Positions 60,301-64,000 of a stretch of 64,000 nucleotides of DNA are shown here, in pieces; position 1 is the stretch's first letter, and the number at the start of each line of letters is the position of its first letter. The notes under the pieces were generated by a model. It had not been told where the DNA came from and did no database searches. It was given only the letters and a program-made list of their open reading frames with translations. This stretch comes from Lithospermum erythrorhizon (lineage: Eukaryota; Streptophyta; Magnoliopsida; Boraginales; Boraginaceae): NCBI GenBank assembly GCA_019722365.1, contig JADFUC010001700.1, positions 1-64,000 on the forward strand, read 5' to 3'. The translations under genes and the position numbers were made by a program.

Positions 60301-62353
60301 AGAAAAACTCAGCACTCTTTCATTATGAGAGTTGGTTCCATCGAAGTTTCCTGATGGATGTATCCATTGAGGAATGAATTAAAATGAAGTGCTCTATTTA
60401 GAGATAAAATTAGTCTTAAATAACACATATAATAATTTTATATATAAACAACATAATTTTAGGTAGTAATGTGGGTAATGCCCTAAAAATTATATATGAT
60501 GTTGTTTAATGCAATGTATCCAAATTATAATAGTTTAACATAAATTCATGATAGTAAATATATAGATATGTTTGTGGACAAAATTGATGCATATATTTAA
60601 GCAATATGAATTATTTTCATAATGAGATACATAATAAGTCTTTAAGTCAATATGTAATATGATAAACCTCTGTGGTGAATTTTAATCATAAGTATGCATT
60701 TTAATCCAAATTGTAAAACAACTAAATTGCATATTATCATAATATATTATTGATAAAGATCTAATATTGCTTTAATTTCTAATTGGTATTAACCAATTTG
60801 GGACATGTAAATTGATAGGGCAAAATTTTCAATTCAAGATTCCTCATATATGCCATCAAAACACTAACATAATCATTTTGGTAATATAAATTATAAAGAA
60901 TAAAGTAATGTATATATATATAAATAATATATACCATGTCATTGAGGGTCACTATATTAAAAATATAGTTAACATAATAATTGAAGAAATTCCTTAACAT
61001 TATTCAAATGCATGAATACTTTTGTCTATGGACAAAATTAATCGAATCATTTGACGAATGCCAATTATTCACTTAAGATGGTAGTAAAAAGACATGCTAG
61101 TACTATCTAAAATAATAATCAATCCTACTAATGAAAATTACATAGTTACATACGGTAAAACAATATATATAATGTCAAACATTTAATAATTATGTATAAA
61201 TTTAATAATGTAGGGTCAATATATAGTATCTTTAAACATAATTATGGGTAATTGAAAAATACTTAAATTTGATATCTATAAATTTAATAATTTGGTTTGA
61301 CGACTAACAAATTAATCATAATTGGATATCAATTAATTAGATGATAAATATAATATCAAACATTTCCAATTTACACCGAGTTAAAACTCGTCATGGACTT
61401 TATGTAATTCATATATATTTATTTATAGGTAGAGGGAGGACCAAACTTCAAATCTTCTAATTAACTTAATATTAACTTTCCATCAAAGCTAATAAAATCA
61501 AGATTTGTAACATTTATAATAATTTGATAATTAATATAAAATTAATCATCCTATTAATGACCATCTTAATGAAAACGAATTTGAATGATTTTGAATTAAA
61601 TATATTCTTAAATAATATTCTTACAAAAAACACAAACAAATATACCTGAAAATCTTTGTTGATGATCATACCAACACTGCAAAACACAGTAGCACTAAAA
61701 CACATAACCATATTAAACTCCATAGCCAAACTATAACAAACCTCCTGTTTCGCCTTCCTAAAACATCTCTCAATCAAAGGCGTAAGAAACCCATAAATAC
61801 AAGCACCCAAAATCATCATAACAAACCCCACAACGTACTCCTTCTTCCCCTCACCCTCTGGCCTATCGCCATTTGAACGAAGCCCTAAAAGCGCCGCTCC
61901 AAGAGTGAGCAAGAACACAGTATTTACAGAATAAGGAGTGAATTTTTGCTTCACAAGAAAGAATGCAAAAGATGCAGTGAAAGCTAGTTGGCTAGAGCCA
62001 ATGAGGGAAGATGTCGAAACGGGTAGTTTAGCTGACCCAGAGGAGTATAAAAAATTAAGTATGCCCATTATTTGGCCAATTAGTAATGAAAACATTATGA
62101 GAAATGGTTTCATTAATAATATTTTGGCGTCGGAGCCTTCTGTTTTGCGACCAGTGAAGTAGGTTATTGATAATGGGACAAGAATTATCGGAAATGCAAT
62201 AGTTTGTGACGAACTTGATAGCCAAATTCTTTTGCCCCCATGGAGGAAGTAGAGGCGTGTGATTAAAGGGCCAGCACAGGAGCCAACTAGGAGTAAGATA
62301 CAGCTTAGGAATAAGAGGAATTTTTTCATGGGGGTGCTTGCTTGAATTGCCAT
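57340..62353 (-). CDS. Purine permease (PUP family) transporter
   Basis: Two exons on the minus strand, 62353-61646 and 57753-57340, joined in phase 0, encode 373 residues, the usual PUP length. The family moves adenine, cytokinins and related bases with protons across plasma or internal membranes. The protein is strongly hydrophobic with about ten predicted membrane segments (drug/metabolite transporter fold). Family signatures are GGKRIWL near the start, LPVSTSSLIGSSQLAFTASF, TPYSVNTVFLLT and, in exon 2, EFDLGEVQYY, SVALPITEVLAVIFYKEKF and SLWGFASYFYGE, followed by a polar tail. The single intron after Asp-Phe-Gln is at the position common in plant PUPs, but it is swollen to 3.9 kb by a SINE and a Copia remnant. 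A TATA box lies about 55 bp before the ATG. The substrate cannot be told from sequence. A broken duplicate lies at 44464-46535. Confidence 0.9.
58576..58796 (-). mobile_element. tRNA-derived SINE in the permease intron
   Basis: On the minus strand it starts near cccgtaagggtggccaagcc (A-box region) with a B-box-like agttcaattcctcc about 45 bp later. A GC-richer body ends gtgggtcccgttaca. The homologous intron of the pseudogene at about 45970-45990 lacks it, which fixes the borders. Short tatat repeats flank both sides and may be the target-site duplication. Confidence 0.7.
58864..59310 (-). repeat. 3' LTR of the intronic Copia element
   Basis: Shares about 180 bp with 61420-61625, including accaaacttcaaatcttcta. 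It has a TATA-like ctataaatagc on the minus strand near 59135. The left border is inferred from comparison with the pseudogene intron. Confidence 0.6.
59979..60161 (-). pseudogene. Copia reverse transcriptase fragment
   Basis: A 60-residue frame has the FIDDILLSS active-site box and the following NFEMNVMDE stretch typical of Copia reverse transcriptase. It is isolated, with no open frame on either side. Confidence 0.7.
61420..61625 (-). repeat. Truncated 5' LTR of the intronic Copia element
   Basis: Matches the first ~190 bp of the other LTR, then stops at 61420. The rest of this LTR and the primer-binding site are deleted. Confidence 0.6.
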
Positions 62354-62405
62354 TGGGCAGGAAAAAAGAGATGATATAATTTATGAAAATCTTATGTTAT
62401 CGATG

Positions 62406-62414
62406 CTTATATAG
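62406..62414 (-). promoter_or_regulatory. TATA box of the purine permease
   Basis: CTATATAAG on the minus strand, about 55 bp upstream of the start codon at 62353. This implies a short leader of about 25 nt. Confidence 0.5.
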
Positions 62415-62559
62415 GGATTTCTAATACGGAGTAATAGTAGTCCAACAAGTTTATTCAACGATGAAATGATAGATTATATAGTACATCCATTTCATTTACC
62501 TACTAGGTATGAATTACTATAACAAATATTATTTTAACAATTTAATGTCTTCTTAATAT

Positions 62560-63915
62560 ATCATTGAATTATAAAGCGTTTTTAGCACGGAAAGAAGGCG
62601 AAAAAGCGATATTAAAAAACTTAAAAGAAAATGGTATTTATGACAATAAAAAAACGTCACACAAATGTTACATTTGGCGTTTTTTGCTGAAAAAGCGGAG
62701 CGATACCACTTGAATTTTTCGAGGTCAAAATAAAATGGCGAATGAGTAACGTTATTGTGGCATTAAATTCTCCCGGGTAGACTTTGTGACGAGTGTATGA
62801 CATTGCCATTCGATATTTCGAAAGAAAATAGTATAACATTAGTTTTTTGCTAATATTTCTCGAAGAAAATATTATAACATTAGTATAACATTAGTGTAAC
62901 GTTTTGCTAATATTATAAATTCATAATATAATATAATATAGAAAATGCCATATTAGTAATAAAAAATGTCATAGTAATATAAATATTGAAAAAAGTATAA
63001 ATTAATTAATAATATAAATTAATATAGTAAATTAATTATTGATAAGAATGCCATAGAAACATCAGAAGTTTTAAACTACTATGACATTAGTGTGACATTT
63101 TTTCTAATATGAATTTTAAAAAATATATAAATTAAGTAATAATATAAATTCCAAGAAGACATTTTGCATATAAATTGAAGCCTGCCCCTATCACAACACG
63201 CCCCGTCGACTCTGAAATTACCGCTAGCTCAGAAAATTAAAGTCTTCCTTTGGAAGCTTGTTCTGGATACGCTTCCCTCAAAAAATAATCTTGAGAAAAA
63301 AATTGCTATTCCTATTAACAATAAATGGCACTCTTGTAATTCTGTTATTGAAGACATTACACACCTTTTTCTCTACTACAGTCATATTAATATTATTTGA
63401 TCTCAACTTAATACACCTGGATCAATCTCCAACTTTTCTTCAACACATGACCTTGTTTATTTTTGGATTCTAAAACCTTAGAAAAAATCTTTACAAATTA
63501 AAGAAGACATTATTAAAATTACCAGTATTTTGTGGAGCACCTGGCCTCACAAAAATAATATGAGTTTCACTAACTGCGTCTTTGATAGACATGTTATTAT
63601 AACAAACTCTAACAAGTTCTTCAAAGATTGGCTTTTTGGATTGCATTTTAAGTAGACGAACAGGTCCCCAACCATTTATGCCATCATGAGTCGAAAAAGT
63701 TGTCTCAATCTCATTGTTTCATGGTTGCTTTCTCTTCAGCCATATGTCATATAATCGTTGTCGTACTATTGATACAATATTTGTGTGAAGTTTTGTTTTT
63801 CATGAGACGAAAAATAGAGGGCATTTGAAAACCGCCATAGAAACGTCATATTTAGCTTTTTATGACATTTGTGTGGTGTTTTTGGACGTCAGAAATGCCA
63901 TTTTCTCTAATAGTG
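62560..63915. mobile_element. CACTA-like transposon, right end and body
   Basis: The right edge, read on the minus strand from 63915, begins CACTATTAGAGAAAATGGC, a CACTA-type terminal repeat. Short motifs such as catttgtgtg, atgacatt and atggc recur in both orientations in 62640-63120 and 63820-63915, as subterminal repeats do. I could not find a matching CACTA left terminus, so the left border is a guess. No transposase is visible; a LINE fragment lies inside. Confidence 0.4.
63230..63655 (+). pseudogene. LINE zf-RVT domain fragment
   Basis: In one frame it reads KLKVFLWKLVLDTLPSKNNL, then IAIPI, a Cys, and IEDITHLFLYYSHI. This is the zinc-binding region at the 3' end of plant LINE reverse transcriptases (KxFxWRxxxxxLPTxxxL ... 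E ... HLFxxC). One frameshift and several stops follow. No catalytic RT domain adjoins it. Confidence 0.6.
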
Positions 63916-64000
63916 TTGCTTTTATGTTGGTTAAATTGGTATGATTTAAAAAATATAGTTTAAATTTTTATTGATCTCAATATATAAAATTCATATATAT
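63916..64000. other. Right edge of window
   Basis: AT-rich; nothing recognised. Confidence 0.4.

Larger units (their letters stand above)
58864..61625 (-). mobile_element. Copia LTR retrotransposon remnant in the permease intron
   Basis: It is absent from the equivalent site of the pseudogene intron, where sequence runs straight from ggattaaa to acacaaacaaat. On the minus strand its left LTR (58864-59310) is preceded by a polypurine tract (aagtgggagaa) and starts TGTAAGAAT. A partial second LTR lies at 61420-61625. Between them, 60161-59979 (minus) reads FIDDILLSSNNLDLL and then LSKNFEMNVMDE, the Copia reverse transcriptase active-site region with YVDD changed to FIDD. Most of gag-pol is gone. 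Confidence 0.75.

Noticed and set aside
61938..62162. Plus-strand frame opposite permease exon 1
   Set aside because: Antisense shadow of the conserved transporter exon.
45000..62353. Metabolic gene cluster linking PUR7 and purine permease
   Set aside because: PUR7 is dead, the genes are far apart and separated by an unrelated chaperone; purine permeases occur in tandem groups in plants without PUR7.

Overview
The window is nuclear DNA of a flowering plant, most likely a core eudicot. It is AT-rich, its genes are split by many GT-AG introns, and most of the remaining space is decayed transposons. Five recognisable plant protein families are present. I cannot name the species.

Layout. 1-7.5 kb: a decayed Ty1/Copia element (LTRs near 659-1518 and 3573-4437), then gene-free AT-rich DNA. 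7.9-12 kb: a five-exon GH28 polygalacturonase-like gene (+) whose introns hold a tRNA-derived SINE with a perfect 15-bp target-site duplication and a miniature Copia-derived LTR element. 13.6-16.2 kb: a three-exon Ser/Thr kinase of the PEPKR2 type (-). 17.6-30 kb: a repeat field of an L1-type LINE remnant (-), two long LTR-like units in inverted orientation (20.0-23.1 kb + and 24.2-27.0 kb -), and a second, broken LINE (-). 30.8-33.0 kb: a dead copy of the purine-synthesis gene PUR7 (SAICAR synthetase). 34.4-42.8 kb: an intact mitochondrial DnaJ gene of the AtJ1 type (+), resolved into 20 phase-consistent exons encoding 473 residues. 43.9-46.5 kb: a purine-permease pseudogene (-). 46.5-57 kb: AT-rich repeats, a 1.75-kb Copia LTR with RNase H/RT remnants, and a third copy of the long LTR-like unit. 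57.3-62.4 kb: an intact purine permease (-), the source or sister of the pseudogene, with a 3.9-kb intron containing a SINE and a Copia remnant. 62.5-63.9 kb: a CACTA-like transposon end and a LINE 3' domain.

The genes do not form a pathway cluster. Two of the families, purine synthesis (PUR7, dead) and purine/cytokinin transport (PUP, one live and one dead copy), touch purine metabolism, but I read this as coincidence. The strongest evolutionary signal is the PUP duplication: the intact copy has gained a SINE and an LTR element that the pseudogene lacks, while the pseudogene has lost its 5' end and carries three frameshifting indels.

No clearly new biological system is evident. The most unusual structural observations are a tandem array of short hairpins inside the long LTR-like family, some with a C-TTCG-G loop, and a 14-bp exonic duplication flanking intron 2 of the polygalacturonase gene, which suggests intron gain or a spliced-out insertion. 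All family assignments are from pattern recognition by eye; no database search was possible.
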